Source: a virus
Strand: one strand, 5' to 3'
Length of the DNA: 64,000 bases
IMG/VR virus record: IMGVR_UViG_3300025137_000023
Coordinates: 19,291 to 83,290 of that record
The notes under the pieces were generated by a model. That model saw only the letters and a list, made by a program, of their open reading frames with translations, made no database searches and was not told the DNA's origin. The translations under genes and the position numbers were made by a program. Shown piece after piece: positions 32,989 through 41,547 of the stretch (the first letter of the stretch is position 1; each line of letters opens with the position of its first letter).

Positions 32989-33732
32989 TTACCAAGTAAG
33001 TGTTGTTCTTGTCCAGATTGCAGTACTGCCATCATAGTTTGCTACACAAACATATAGATATTCTGTTGAGCCATCTTTACCACGGCATACCATGCCTTTT
33101 GTGTCGCCTGCGGCACCAGTATTTGTAGTAATTACACGTTCTGGAATACCTTTTGCAACCTGTGGTCCTGATAAAACTGTTACAGTTATTGTAGTACCGT
33201 TGTCGTCTGTAGAGAATCTAAACAGATGTTTACCTGTAGAAGCAAAAGTAATCACGTTACTTGCAATTCCTTGGATACTTGAAGTACCTAATGAAACTGC
33301 TGAAGGTAATGTTAAAGTGTGTGTAACATTTGTAACATCAATTTCAACGTGTAGTTCTGCATACTTGCCTGTTGCGGGCCAGTTGCTAAAACCTAATGTA
33401 ACGGAACCACTAGTTGATAGTGTAGAAAGTTCGCCACTTTGGAAGTTTAATGTTACAGTACCTGTTACAGTTCCTGCTGAATTTTTAGTTTTAACTACTC
33501 TGTTTAATTCAACGTTATATATAGTATTTCCACCTAAATCGTTATCAAGTGATCCACCTGTTAACGCAGATTTGAAAATACCTTTAGTTTGTAGGTCTTC
33601 AATTTCAGTTTTCGCATAACCTAGGTTAGTCTTTACGTTAGTAAAGTTATCTCTAAATCCTTGTGAACTGTTATCCTGTCCTGCAACTGGAAACGTACCG
33701 TCTATATTTGTTGTATTAATTGAACTAGCCAT
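32989..33732 (-). CDS. Fibre/neck-type virion protein with conserved N-terminal peptide
   Basis: 247 residues. The N-terminus INTTNIDGTFPVAGQDNSSQ, then GFRDNFTNVKTNL, is a marine T4-like fibre N-motif. The body is beta rich and the end YDGSTAIWTRTTLTW resembles the end of the 37914-38606 protein. It is probably a tail-fibre or whisker component. Leader with an ATTAC/GTAAT hairpin and GGAGT ribosome site. Confidence 0.7.
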   Translation of the reverse strand: MASSINTTNIDGTFPVAGQDNSSQGFRDNFTNVKTNLGYAKTEIEDLQTKGIFKSALTGGSLDNDLGGNTIYNVELNRVVKTKNSAGTVTGTVTLNFQSGELSTLSTSGSVTLGFSNWPATGKYAELHVEIDVTNVTHTLTLPSAVSLGTSSIQGIASNVITFASTGKHLFRFSTDDNGTTITVTVLSGPQVAKGIPERVITTNTGAAGDTKGMVCRGKDGSTEYLYVCVANYDGSTAIWTRTTLTW

Positions 33733-33765
33733 ATTTCTTAAACTCCGTATTACTTTTGTAATATA

Positions 33766-33777
33766 TATTTATTTATC
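33766..33777 (-). promoter_or_regulatory. T4-late-type promoter
   Basis: ATAAATAAATAT on the minus strand, 34 bases before the ATG at 33732; two overlapping matches. Confidence 0.6.
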
Positions 33778-33782
33778 ATTTA

Positions 33783-36149
33783 TTATGGTAAGTTTATTAT
33801 CGTGTCCCTAGGGAATTTGACATAAACATTGCCATCTGTTATTTCTTTACGTTTTGTATCGATATTTGGGAAAAATCTTGTATTTTTGCCATCTAGGCTA
33901 GTTTTAGTTGAATCGAATGTTGTTTCATCTCCTACTAACCATGCCTTTGGACTACTTGTTTTGTCATAATTATTACTGAAATATGCATCTAGTACATACC
34001 TGTCCACAGTAAAATTAATTTTATTTAAGTTAATGGCAGTATTAATATTTAAATAATAAAGTATACGTTCTCCACTACCTGGTTTTAAATATGCTACTAC
34101 GCAGGCTGGTGTGTATCCTAATACTGTTCCATCATCTTGTACACTAGTCATCCATCTTGGTAAAGTTCTACTATCTTGGATTCCTAGTTTGTCCTCAACA
34201 CGTTTTTTCATACGTTGTAAACTTGCTGGGTATAATCTTTTATTATTGTTTGCACTTGCTCTTAAATTAGCATTGTCTATATGACCGGCTCCTTCTGCCG
34301 TAATAGGATTATTAATTGAAGAGTATGTAACTTCTAAATTTGCAGTTGTACCAACTGGTGGATCAAACACATCAGTTATTTCAGCATAAACAACATCATA
34401 TATATGATTGTTGTCGTTGTCTGTTGCTTTTGCATATTTAAAATTACCAAATCTTAAATTTATAGTATGATGATTTCTATATACTGATTCAAAGTATTTT
34501 GAAAGTGTGTTTGCTGGTAGTCCTGGTAAGAAAAGCATTCTTGCTTTTTCTTGTCTACCAAAGTAAATATCGGTTGGTCTATATAATGCTTCATCTGGAA
34601 TATCTTGTCTATTGAAAACAACATTATCCCAAACTTTTCTATCTGCTGAAGTTGGTAATAAGTCAATATATAAATCTTCGTAAGGTGCACTATACTCGTT
34701 GTTAACTATAATATTAAATGCTCTGTCATTAAACAAAGTACCAGTGTTATCTCTGGCTCTAATAGTAAACTTGTATGTTCCGTCAACTGTAGTTGTTGCT
34801 GAACTTGATACTACATCTAATTTTGTTGTTCCTGAATCTAATTGGAATGTTTTAAAACTAGCTCTGCCTTCAATTTCTCCTCTAGAGTTTAAAGCCAAAC
34901 CTTGTGGTAACTTACTATTAGGTCTCATTTCGTAAATTAAATTTGTACCGTTTTTAGCAGTTGCCGAAACACCTAATGTACTAACTGATCCTGCTTGTAA
35001 TACACCTAAATCTGAAAGTGTATTCCATGTAATATCTAAATCTTTATTAGATTGTATTGTTAAGTTAAATTCGTGCGAATCAAAAAAGTTACTTGGATCA
35101 CTTGTTCTTGCCGCTCTAACAATAAAAGTATAATCCTTAACTACTTGATTTAAGAAAGGAAGTTTTCCATGTATCCAGCCTGTAGTAGGATCAATAGTTA
35201 ATCCACTTGGTAATACACCTGCTCTTGCATCAAATAATTCTGCATCATAACCTGCATTATCATAACTAGCATTACCTGTATATATACTGTAAGTAATACC
35301 AGCACCACTATAATCAATAGCATCTACTTTAAAACTAAACATATTATCATGTAAAAATGTTCCAATGTTTGCTTTGCTATGTCTAATAATCGGACCATAT
35401 TCACTGCTTGTATCTGCTTGAATTAATAAATCGTTTTTATCAGCACTAATTGTATCACTATCTGCTTTTAAATCAAATGCACCATATACATATATACTAA
35501 ATTCTTTAACAATAAATGCTTTTCCGTCAGTTGCTCTTGCAACAAAACGATACATTTTACTATAACTACCTACACCTGTACCAAAGTCAAAAAGTACAGT
35601 ATCATATGCTGAAGTATCAAAACTTCCTGCCGCACTAGAACCTTCAACTAGTTTTGGTTGTATAAATCCTCTTACATAACCATCAGATGTTAGTGTTGCT
35701 CCTGTTGGTAATTCGCCACTTAAAAATTCATATGATAATGTATCATCACTATCAGGATCATTTACTAATAATTGTTTATCTAGATATTGGAAGTCGATAT
35801 AACTTCCTAAAAATTGTGTTGTTTCCCATACAGGAATATCTTGCCCTGTTACTGTTAATTGAAATGTTCTATCATTAACAATACCTGTAGAATCTGTTGC
35901 TCTTACTGTGAATTTACTTGTTACGTCTTGGCTTACTTCCATAGGAACGCCTTGCACCACTTTTCTAGGGTGTCCAAAAAGTGTTCCATTAGTTGCTAGT
36001 TCAATACCATCAGGCAGTTTACCAGATACTGTTGAATATGCAATCGACCCACTTGCTGGATCTCTGGCATCAAGAGCAAAATGATAAAATTGACCTTCTT
36101 GTATTACGCCTAGGTTAGTTGCAGTAGTGTACCAAACAGGTGCCGCCAT
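33783..36149 (-). CDS. Large Ig-like/cadherin-repeat adhesin of the virion
   Basis: 788 residues. Several repeats of the form VWYTTATNLGVIQEGQFYHF ... LPDGIELATNGTLFG ... FTVRATDSTG match putative-Ig (He_PIG) and cadherin-like domains, in four to five copies over residues 1-500. The rest is unique. It is likely a distal tail-fibre or receptor-contact protein. Late promoter 23 bases upstream. Confidence 0.8.
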   Translation of the reverse strand: MAAPVWYTTATNLGVIQEGQFYHFALDARDPASGSIAYSTVSGKLPDGIELATNGTLFGHPRKVVQGVPMEVSQDVTSKFTVRATDSTGIVNDRTFQLTVTGQDIPVWETTQFLGSYIDFQYLDKQLLVNDPDSDDTLSYEFLSGELPTGATLTSDGYVRGFIQPKLVEGSSAAGSFDTSAYDTVLFDFGTGVGSYSKMYRFVARATDGKAFIVKEFSIYVYGAFDLKADSDTISADKNDLLIQADTSSEYGPIIRHSKANIGTFLHDNMFSFKVDAIDYSGAGITYSIYTGNASYDNAGYDAELFDARAGVLPSGLTIDPTTGWIHGKLPFLNQVVKDYTFIVRAARTSDPSNFFDSHEFNLTIQSNKDLDITWNTLSDLGVLQAGSVSTLGVSATAKNGTNLIYEMRPNSKLPQGLALNSRGEIEGRASFKTFQLDSGTTKLDVVSSSATTTVDGTYKFTIRARDNTGTLFNDRAFNIIVNNEYSAPYEDLYIDLLPTSADRKVWDNVVFNRQDIPDEALYRPTDIYFGRQEKARMLFLPGLPANTLSKYFESVYRNHHTINLRFGNFKYAKATDNDNNHIYDVVYAEITDVFDPPVGTTANLEVTYSSINNPITAEGAGHIDNANLRASANNNKRLYPASLQRMKKRVEDKLGIQDSRTLPRWMTSVQDDGTVLGYTPACVVAYLKPGSGERILYYLNINTAINLNKINFTVDRYVLDAYFSNNYDKTSSPKAWLVGDETTFDSTKTSLDGKNTRFFPNIDTKRKEITDGNVYVKFPRDTIINLP

Positions 36150-36171
36150 GATTTATCCTTAAATTACACTA

Positions 36172-36179
36172 GTATTTAG
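36172..36179 (-). promoter_or_regulatory. T4-late-type promoter
   Basis: CTAAATAC on the minus strand, 23 bases before the ATG at 36149; AAGGAT ribosome site between. Confidence 0.65.
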
Positions 36180-36183
36180 CAGA

Positions 36184-37899
36184 TTACAGTGCCGCTATTC
36201 TCGACTGGAAGTCAGCAAAGTCTGAACTCGCCGCCACAGTTGATTTTAATGTCGCTAAAGTAATCGTCTCAACGTTTGTAAGTCCACTTCCATCTCCAAC
36301 AAAATTAGTTACTGATAGTGTTTCAGTACTAGCATTATATGTGTATGCACTTCCATCTGTTTTAACTGTTAAGGCGCCTATTTGTCCTGTTCCAAACATT
36401 GGAAAACAAGTTGTGTCTGAACTTTCATCACCTACATTAACGCCGTCAGCATAGTCACCTGCATTGGCTAACTTTATCCAGTTACCACCATGTGCAAAAT
36501 AACCTGCTCCAGTGCCATGTACGTGAGCAAACATACCGTGATATGTAGTTGCATTTGGTAAATCCGCTTCTGCAGAATACATATTTGAATATAAAATTTT
36601 ACCTGTAGTAGTAATATTAAATGCTTGAGCATCTAAGTTACCACCAAGTTGTGGTGTTGTATCTGATACAACACTTGCAATACCGCCATCGGTTATTCCA
36701 TAACCTGCTATTGTAGTTGGCTTACCTGTTAAACTTGCGAATGATTGTGCCGGAACACTTGTTAAGTAAGTTCCTAAATCACTAATTTGTGATTCTGTAA
36801 TACTTAATGACGCTTGGTGTTGTGTTACTGCACTTGCTGGAACATTTGCATCTGGAATGTTTGCCCATGTTACTGCCGCAGTTAAATCGTTTACTTCTGA
36901 ACCACCGCCAACTGTGCCTGGTTCCCATTCTAAATTACTATTGTTCCAAACTAGTGCTTGTCCATTAGTTGGAGGTGTTGTTGAAGTATCAACATCACTT
37001 AAATTATTAATGCCTGTTGGAATGTCAGATATAAATGCTACTGTACCACTTGCATTTTTAAATGAGATTGTATTATCCTGTGTAGGATTTACTACAGTTA
37101 CAATAGTTTCGTGTGCATCAGCAGTACTTCCTTCAAATGTAATTTGGTTGTTAACTAAAACATCATTTGTTTCTAAAGTAGTTGTTGTACCTTGTACAAC
37201 TAAATCGCCCGTTACAGTTAAGTTTTGAACGTTACTAGGGCCAGTTGCAGTTAAGTTAACAGTCGTTATGTTAGTATTGTTTACGTCACTAGCAATAGTA
37301 CTGTTTACTGTTCCAGTAAATGTACCTGTAATAGTTCCACTAGCGTCAATGTTTGTTGTGTTTAATGTTCCCCAACGATTACTTACTGCACCTAAATTTT
37401 GTGTAGTACTAACTGGAAGAAAATCCGTTGCCGCTTTGGCATTGTAAGTAACTGTATCTGTATTAGCATTACCTAGTACAGTATTACCTGATATACTTAC
37501 AGTTGCTAGTGTTGTTGAGCCTGAAACTTTTGCATCACCTGTTACATCAAGTGCTACTGTAGGAGCATTATTTTTAATACCAACAAACCCGCTACTTCCT
37601 TTAACATATAAAACATCACTTGCTAAATCTGTGTTAACAGTAAAATTAAAATTACCGTTATCTGGATTTATGATGGTATCACCGGCTACTTTAAAAGCGC
37701 CTGTATCTGCAGGATCTATGATAACATCAGTTGTACCAACAATACTGTTGGCAGTAATATTTAAATTACTGTTAACTGCGCCATATGTCCATATGTCGTC
37801 AAAGTTTAAGTTTATTTTTTCAAATGCCGAACGAAGTAAGTCGCCTGTACCGTCGTCTGCGTTTGTTCCTATATTAATTACTCTTTTAGTTCCAGCCAT
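36184..37899 (-). CDS. Tail-fibre-like protein
   Basis: 571 residues. N-motif INIGTNADDGTGDLLRSAFE, shared with the next gene. Then LTVTGDLVVQGTTTTLETND-type repeats and a long Thr/Ser/Ala-rich beta body. This is the pattern of trimeric fibre proteins of marine T4-like phages. No separate promoter is seen; it is probably read together with the upstream gene. Confidence 0.8.
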   Translation of the reverse strand: MAGTKRVINIGTNADDGTGDLLRSAFEKINLNFDDIWTYGAVNSNLNITANSIVGTTDVIIDPADTGAFKVAGDTIINPDNGNFNFTVNTDLASDVLYVKGSSGFVGIKNNAPTVALDVTGDAKVSGSTTLATVSISGNTVLGNANTDTVTYNAKAATDFLPVSTTQNLGAVSNRWGTLNTTNIDASGTITGTFTGTVNSTIASDVNNTNITTVNLTATGPSNVQNLTVTGDLVVQGTTTTLETNDVLVNNQITFEGSTADAHETIVTVVNPTQDNTISFKNASGTVAFISDIPTGINNLSDVDTSTTPPTNGQALVWNNSNLEWEPGTVGGGSEVNDLTAAVTWANIPDANVPASAVTQHQASLSITESQISDLGTYLTSVPAQSFASLTGKPTTIAGYGITDGGIASVVSDTTPQLGGNLDAQAFNITTTGKILYSNMYSAEADLPNATTYHGMFAHVHGTGAGYFAHGGNWIKLANAGDYADGVNVGDESSDTTCFPMFGTGQIGALTVKTDGSAYTYNASTETLSVTNFVGDGSGLTNVETITLATLKSTVAASSDFADFQSRIAAL

Positions 37900-37913
37900 A
37901 ACCTATTCTCCTA

Positions 37914-38606
37914 TTACCAAGTTGATACTAATACACGTTTCCAAATGTCAGCACTGCCGTCATGTGTTCCTGTGCAATAGTATATGTAACTTGAATCAAA
38001 GGCTACATCTCCATTAATATCACCTGCGGCTCCTTTAGCCGTTGCTGGTGTATATGTTGTAGAAACATTTATTCTGTCGCCTGATGCCGTTAATTTTGTT
38101 CCAAAGATCCCACGCCATACGTTTGCCGCTGATCCTAAATCTTTTGTGTTTGTTGCATTACTTAAAATGTGACCTGAAACGTTAACTTCGCCACCACCTG
38201 GTACTAAATTAATGTCGTTTGCTGTCGCTGTCAATGTAGTTGTAGTACCGTTAATTACTAGGTCGCCCATAGTAACTGTTGTACCGTCATCAACTACAGA
38301 ACTTACTACTACATTACCACTTGCATCAAACTTTAAGATTGAATTGTCAGTGTGTGTAGTAAACTGTAAATTTTTGGAAGTGTCAACAATGATTGCACCT
38401 GTACCGTTCGGACTTAATGTAATATTTCCGTTAGTATCATCTGATCCAATAGTATTACCTGAAATGCTGATATTACTTAAACTTGATCCACCTAATTCTG
38501 TATAGACTTCAGTGAAGTTTTCGTTAATCTTATTAAAGGCAGTTCTTAAAGGATCACCTGCGCCATCATTTGCACTGCTTCCAATGTTAATTGCTTGTTT
38601 CGCCAT
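37914..38606 (-). CDS. Shorter paralogous tail-fibre-like protein
   Basis: 230 residues. N-motif INIGSSANDGAGDPLRTAFN, GDLVINGTTTTLTATANDIN, and a C-terminal THDGSADIWKRVLVSTW like the 32989-33732 protein. Probably arose by duplication. Late promoter 39 bases upstream. Confidence 0.78.
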   Translation of the reverse strand: MAKQAINIGSSANDGAGDPLRTAFNKINENFTEVYTELGGSSLSNISISGNTIGSDDTNGNITLSPNGTGAIIVDTSKNLQFTTHTDNSILKFDASGNVVVSSVVDDGTTVTMGDLVINGTTTTLTATANDINLVPGGGEVNVSGHILSNATNTKDLGSAANVWRGIFGTKLTASGDRINVSTTYTPATAKGAAGDINGDVAFDSSYIYYCTGTHDGSADIWKRVLVSTW

Positions 38607-38640
38607 TGTTATAACTCCTGCAGATTATATAATTTTGTCT

Positions 38641-38697
38641 ACAAGTATTTATCCATCTTATTCAATAGCCGAATGCTAATAACGAATAAATACTTGT
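38641..38697. promoter_or_regulatory. Mirror-image divergent late promoters
   Basis: ACAAGTATTTAT (38641-38652) and its exact reverse complement ATAAATACTTGT (38686-38697) face outward, one for the fibre gene at 38606 and one for the plus-strand gene at 38698. The plus ATG follows within five bases of the element. Confidence 0.7.
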
Positions 38698-38976
38698 ATG
38701 TATTTAGGTTATACATTTATTAAACAGTGGCATCAACGACAGCAGAAATCAGTCAAACGTAATCTTCAAGTTTACGCCTTAATGTGTGATAATTGTTTCA
38801 ACCTTTTCTTAAGAAGTTCAAAAAACATTAGCAAAAGTCGATTAAACAGATGGGTTAATCATTACTGCGGATCCTGTGGAGACGTTTATAAACTTGCACA
38901 AAAAGATAGTGCATTACGAAAGAGGACATTAAAATATGACGCGAGTTCAACAATGCCTATTAATCGTTTGCGTTAG
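38698..38976 (+). CDS. Zinc-ribbon protein, 92 aa
   Basis: CDNCFNLF and YCGSCGDVY give two CxxC pairs spaced by about 27 residues, a zinc ribbon. The protein is basic, so nucleic-acid binding is plausible. The last 41 bases overlap the protease gene. Near-leaderless late transcript. Confidence 0.7.
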   Translation: MYLGYTFIKQWHQRQQKSVKRNLQVYALMCDNCFNLFLRSSKNISKSRLNRWVNHYCGSCGDVYKLAQKDSALRKRTLKYDASSTMPINRLR

Positions 38977-40027
38977 TTTCTTTACATTTTGTGGCTGGAC
39001 TTCAGTTGCAAATAGTAGTTTACCAAACATTGAAAATAATTTACATTCAACTGTTTTAGTTGCTACTAAAAATGTAACACCGAGACTGGACGAAACTACA
39101 CATAATATGGCTCCGGTTCCAGCACCGGATATTACGAATCCTGGAATGGGAACAGGTATTATTATGACTGATAAAGGTCATATTATTACTAACTACCATG
39201 TTGTTGAAAAGGGCAATACAATTTCTGTATGGATGTATGAAGATGAAACTATGACAGAATATGATGCAACTATCGTGGGCTTCGATAAACTGTCTGATAT
39301 AGCAGTTATTAAAATTGATTTACCAAAAGATTACAATTTTAAAAAAGTAGAATGGGGAAGATCACCTGATTATGGTGATGATATCTATGTAATAGGGCAT
39401 CCACAAGGAATGATATGGAGTGTGAGTAAAGGAGTTGTTAGTCATCCTAAAAGATTTGTAACATCACCTTGGCAAACACTTATTCAATCTGATGCTTTAA
39501 TAATGCCTGGTAATAGTGGCGGTCCACTCTTTGACCACCATGGTGATTTAGTAGGTATAAACACTCTTATGATTTTGAGTCGTGATCCAACTGCCAAGAC
39601 CCAAGCATGGGCAATGAGTATTCATTTAGATGATGTGAGATGGGTTTACGACAGAATAATTGAGTACGGTAGAGTACGAAGACCTGCTTTAAACATCGAA
39701 GTTGATTTCGACGTTGAGAATAAGTTGGTAAAAATAAAGGCTGGACCGGACACCGCATTAGGAAAGTTAGGAATGAAAGAATCTTATCTTTTAGAAATTG
39801 ACGGAATAGAGGTCAAAGAATATGGCGACATCTTTAATTACTTAAGAAGTAAATTAGATGGGGATACTGCTATTATTAAGGTTAAAGAGTTAGAATCAGG
39901 AGAGGTTAAGTCGCTAACATTCAAATTAGCGGATTGGGAGGCTTTACAGTCTAATAAGGAAAAAGATAAAGTGTTGGAGAAAGAAGAGGAACTAGAAATA
40001 CCACATGGTATTCCTTCGCCTAAGTAG
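38936..40027 (+). CDS. HtrA/DegP-like exported serine protease with PDZ domain
   Basis: 363 residues. The N-terminal hydrophobic helix (8-26) acts as signal peptide or anchor. The S1C catalytic triad is H88 (TNYHVV), D121 (SDIAV) and S194 (GNSGGP). A PDZ-like domain covers about 260-340 and the tail is charged. It should work in the periplasm as a quality-control or processing protease. Ribosome site AGAGGA. Confidence 0.85.
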   Translation: MTRVQQCLLIVCVSFFTFCGWTSVANSSLPNIENNLHSTVLVATKNVTPRLDETTHNMAPVPAPDITNPGMGTGIIMTDKGHIITNYHVVEKGNTISVWMYEDETMTEYDATIVGFDKLSDIAVIKIDLPKDYNFKKVEWGRSPDYGDDIYVIGHPQGMIWSVSKGVVSHPKRFVTSPWQTLIQSDALIMPGNSGGPLFDHHGDLVGINTLMILSRDPTAKTQAWAMSIHLDDVRWVYDRIIEYGRVRRPALNIEVDFDVENKLVKIKAGPDTALGKLGMKESYLLEIDGIEVKEYGDIFNYLRSKLDGDTAIIKVKELESGEVKSLTFKLADWEALQSNKEKDKVLEKEEELEIPHGIPSPK

Positions 40028-40030
40028 AAT

Positions 40031-40366
40031 TTAAAATCCTACAGATTCTCCACAACCACAAGAACTAGTGGCTTGGGGGTTTTCGATTACAATTTGAGAG
40101 CCTCCAAAGTCTTCTTTGAAGTCTATTACACAACCCATAAGATAAAATAAACTTACACCATCAATAATTAAATTTTTAACTTCATTTAATTTTATTAAGT
40201 GATCTTTAGGATTGATTTCTTCTGTTTTGATTGTAGACCAGTCGTATTTGAATCCTGCACAACCTCCACCTTTAACTCCAAAGTGTACATTCGTGGCATC
40301 ATTCTTATCAGCCATTGTAATTAAATAATCTTTAGCGGAATCTGTGATAGTCGGTAACATATTCAT
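40031..40366 (-). CDS. A-type Fe-S carrier (IscA/HesB/ErpA family)
   Basis: 111 residues. GGGCAGFKYDW and the C-terminal SSCGCGES give the three cluster-binding cysteines. It carries Fe or Fe-S clusters to target enzymes. It overlaps the SufT-like gene by 35 bases, so the two make one Fe-S unit. Confidence 0.9.
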   Translation of the reverse strand: MNMLPTITDSAKDYLITMADKNDATNVHFGVKGGGCAGFKYDWSTIKTEEINPKDHLIKLNEVKNLIIDGVSLFYLMGCVIDFKEDFGGSQIVIENPQATSSCGCGESVGF

Positions 40367-40760
40367 CTTCTCCTGTGTCTCCGTCTAGGTTAAGTGTCAT
40401 TTGTGCTAGTTCACTCATTTGTGATGGGCTAAACGTAGGTTCAAATGTCATCTCAACTTCTACTTCGTTAATACCAGGTACTTTTAATAATGCTTCTTTT
40501 GTCCATATTGGCATTTCGCCTGCTACTGGACAAAAAGGACTTGTAAGTGTCATAAGTGTAATACATTTACCATCTATAACATCACAATGATATATTAATC
40601 CTAGCTCAAATATATTTATACTGATTTCGGGATCGTATACTTCGCGAAGTTCTTTTTTTATGTCTTCTTGTTTTACGTTTTTATCTTGAATTTCTAGATT
40701 AAAACTTCCGTCTTCAGACGCACTACGGTTAAAATCTTTTACTGCAATAGTACTGCTCAT
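40332..40760 (-). CDS. SufT/MIP18-family (DUF59) Fe-S assembly protein
   Basis: 142 residues. LREVYDPEISINIFELGLIY and LTSPFCPVAGEMP are DUF59/SufT signatures, with the conserved Cys. The N-terminal 35 residues are extra. It probably helps Fe-S maturation together with the overlapping A-type carrier. Confidence 0.85.
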   Translation of the reverse strand: MSSTIAVKDFNRSASEDGSFNLEIQDKNVKQEDIKKELREVYDPEISINIFELGLIYHCDVIDGKCITLMTLTSPFCPVAGEMPIWTKEALLKVPGINEVEVEMTFEPTFSPSQMSELAQMTLNLDGDTGEDEYVTDYHRFR

Positions 40761-40786
40761 ATTTTATAGTTGGCCCTTATAAGGTG

Positions 40787-40820
40787 TTCCGCAGGCACTC
40801 ATAAAGCGGTGCCTGAGGAA
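40787..40820. other. Long imperfect hairpin
   Basis: CAGGCAC (40792-40798) pairs with GTGCCTG (40809-40815), extended by TTCC/GGAA across a mismatch; a palindrome CCTTATAAGG lies at 40776-40785. The 106-base gap shows no coding frame. It may be a terminator without U tract. Confidence 0.5.
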
Positions 40821-40866
40821 TTATTGTTGAAATTAAACTTGCCTTGTATTAGGCGTTGGCGAGATG

Positions 40867-41028
40867 CTAACCTTTTTTATAGATTTGCCATGCTCCGTAA
40901 CCTATGGCTACATAAGCCGCCAATTTAGCAAAAGGTCCAGCAATTAGAACTATTACTCCAATAGCGACTAGAGCCGCTCCAGAGTGAGACGTTCTTTCTT
41001 TTACTCTCTCTTTTATCCAATTTGTCAT
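40867..41028 (-). CDS. Small membrane protein, 53 aa
   Basis: Starts MTNWIKERVKERTSHSGAAL; hydrophobic from residue 18 to 46, then WQIYKKG. Ribosome site GGAGAC. Unknown; the basic start and single or hairpin membrane segment are holin-like. Confidence 0.65.
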   Translation of the reverse strand: MTNWIKERVKERTSHSGAALVAIGVIVLIAGPFAKLAAYVAIGYGAWQIYKKG

Positions 41029-41059
41029 TTATTTGTCTCCTTATTAAATGGTATCACTA

Positions 41060-41293
41060 TTACTTTCTAGTAAAAATGTGATACAACACCCAAATTGCTA
41101 CTAAACCTACTAAACCATTTGCTGAAAAACCAGCAATGATATTTTGTATATTTGCAATAACTCCGATGTTTGGCCAGAACGGTATGTTCTGTCCGTTAAA
41201 AAGTACTTCTAGTACGACTCCTACAGATATTAAACTAATACCTGCTTCTGTTAGAGCGCCTGCCCATCCTTTTACTTTGTTAAGTATGTCCAT
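41060..41293 (-). CDS. Small membrane protein, 77 aa
   Basis: Two hydrophobic segments (about 18-36 and 56-74) around a polar loop with NGQNIPFWPN. Unknown. It is in line with the IF-1 gene and the 53-residue membrane protein. Confidence 0.65.
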   Translation of the reverse strand: MDILNKVKGWAGALTEAGISLISVGVVLEVLFNGQNIPFWPNIGVIANIQNIIAGFSANGLVGLVAIWVLYHIFTRK

Positions 41294-41308
41294 ATTTGAC
41301 TCCTTTTG

Positions 41309-41530
41309 TTATTTGTGTCGATAACTGATTCGTCCTTTATGCATATCATAAGGACTCAGTTCTATGTCAACTCTGTCTCCCAACAATACTTTAATATTGT
41401 TTTTTCGCATTTTCCCGTTAAGGTGTGCGACAATGGAAACGTTATGTCCGTCGACTTTTACTTTGAAGAGAGTGTTTGGCAATAGTTGTTCAACTACACC
41501 CTCCACTTTGATTGTGCTATCTTTTGCCAT
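41309..41530 (-). CDS. infA: Translation initiation factor IF-1
   Basis: 73 residues (E. coli 72). GVVEQLLPNTLFKVKV, HLNGKMRKNNIKVLLGDRV and SPYDMHKGRISYRHK follow the IF-1 OB fold throughout. It binds the ribosomal A site during initiation. The ending KGRISYR is like alphaproteobacterial IF-1. Late promoter, with ATG five bases after it. Confidence 0.92.
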   Translation of the reverse strand: MAKDSTIKVEGVVEQLLPNTLFKVKVDGHNVSIVAHLNGKMRKNNIKVLLGDRVDIELSPYDMHKGRISYRHK

Positions 41531-41535
41531 GTGTA

Positions 41536-41543
41536 GTATTTAT
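41536..41543 (-). promoter_or_regulatory. T4-late-type promoter of infA
   Basis: ATAAATAC, TACAC, ATG on the minus strand; near-leaderless. Confidence 0.65.
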
Positions 41544-41547
41544 CGGT

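Noticed and set aside
33092-33619. 175-residue plus-strand frame opposite the fibre gene
   Set aside because: Antisense shadow of a beta-rich virion gene with Val/Pro-rich translation.
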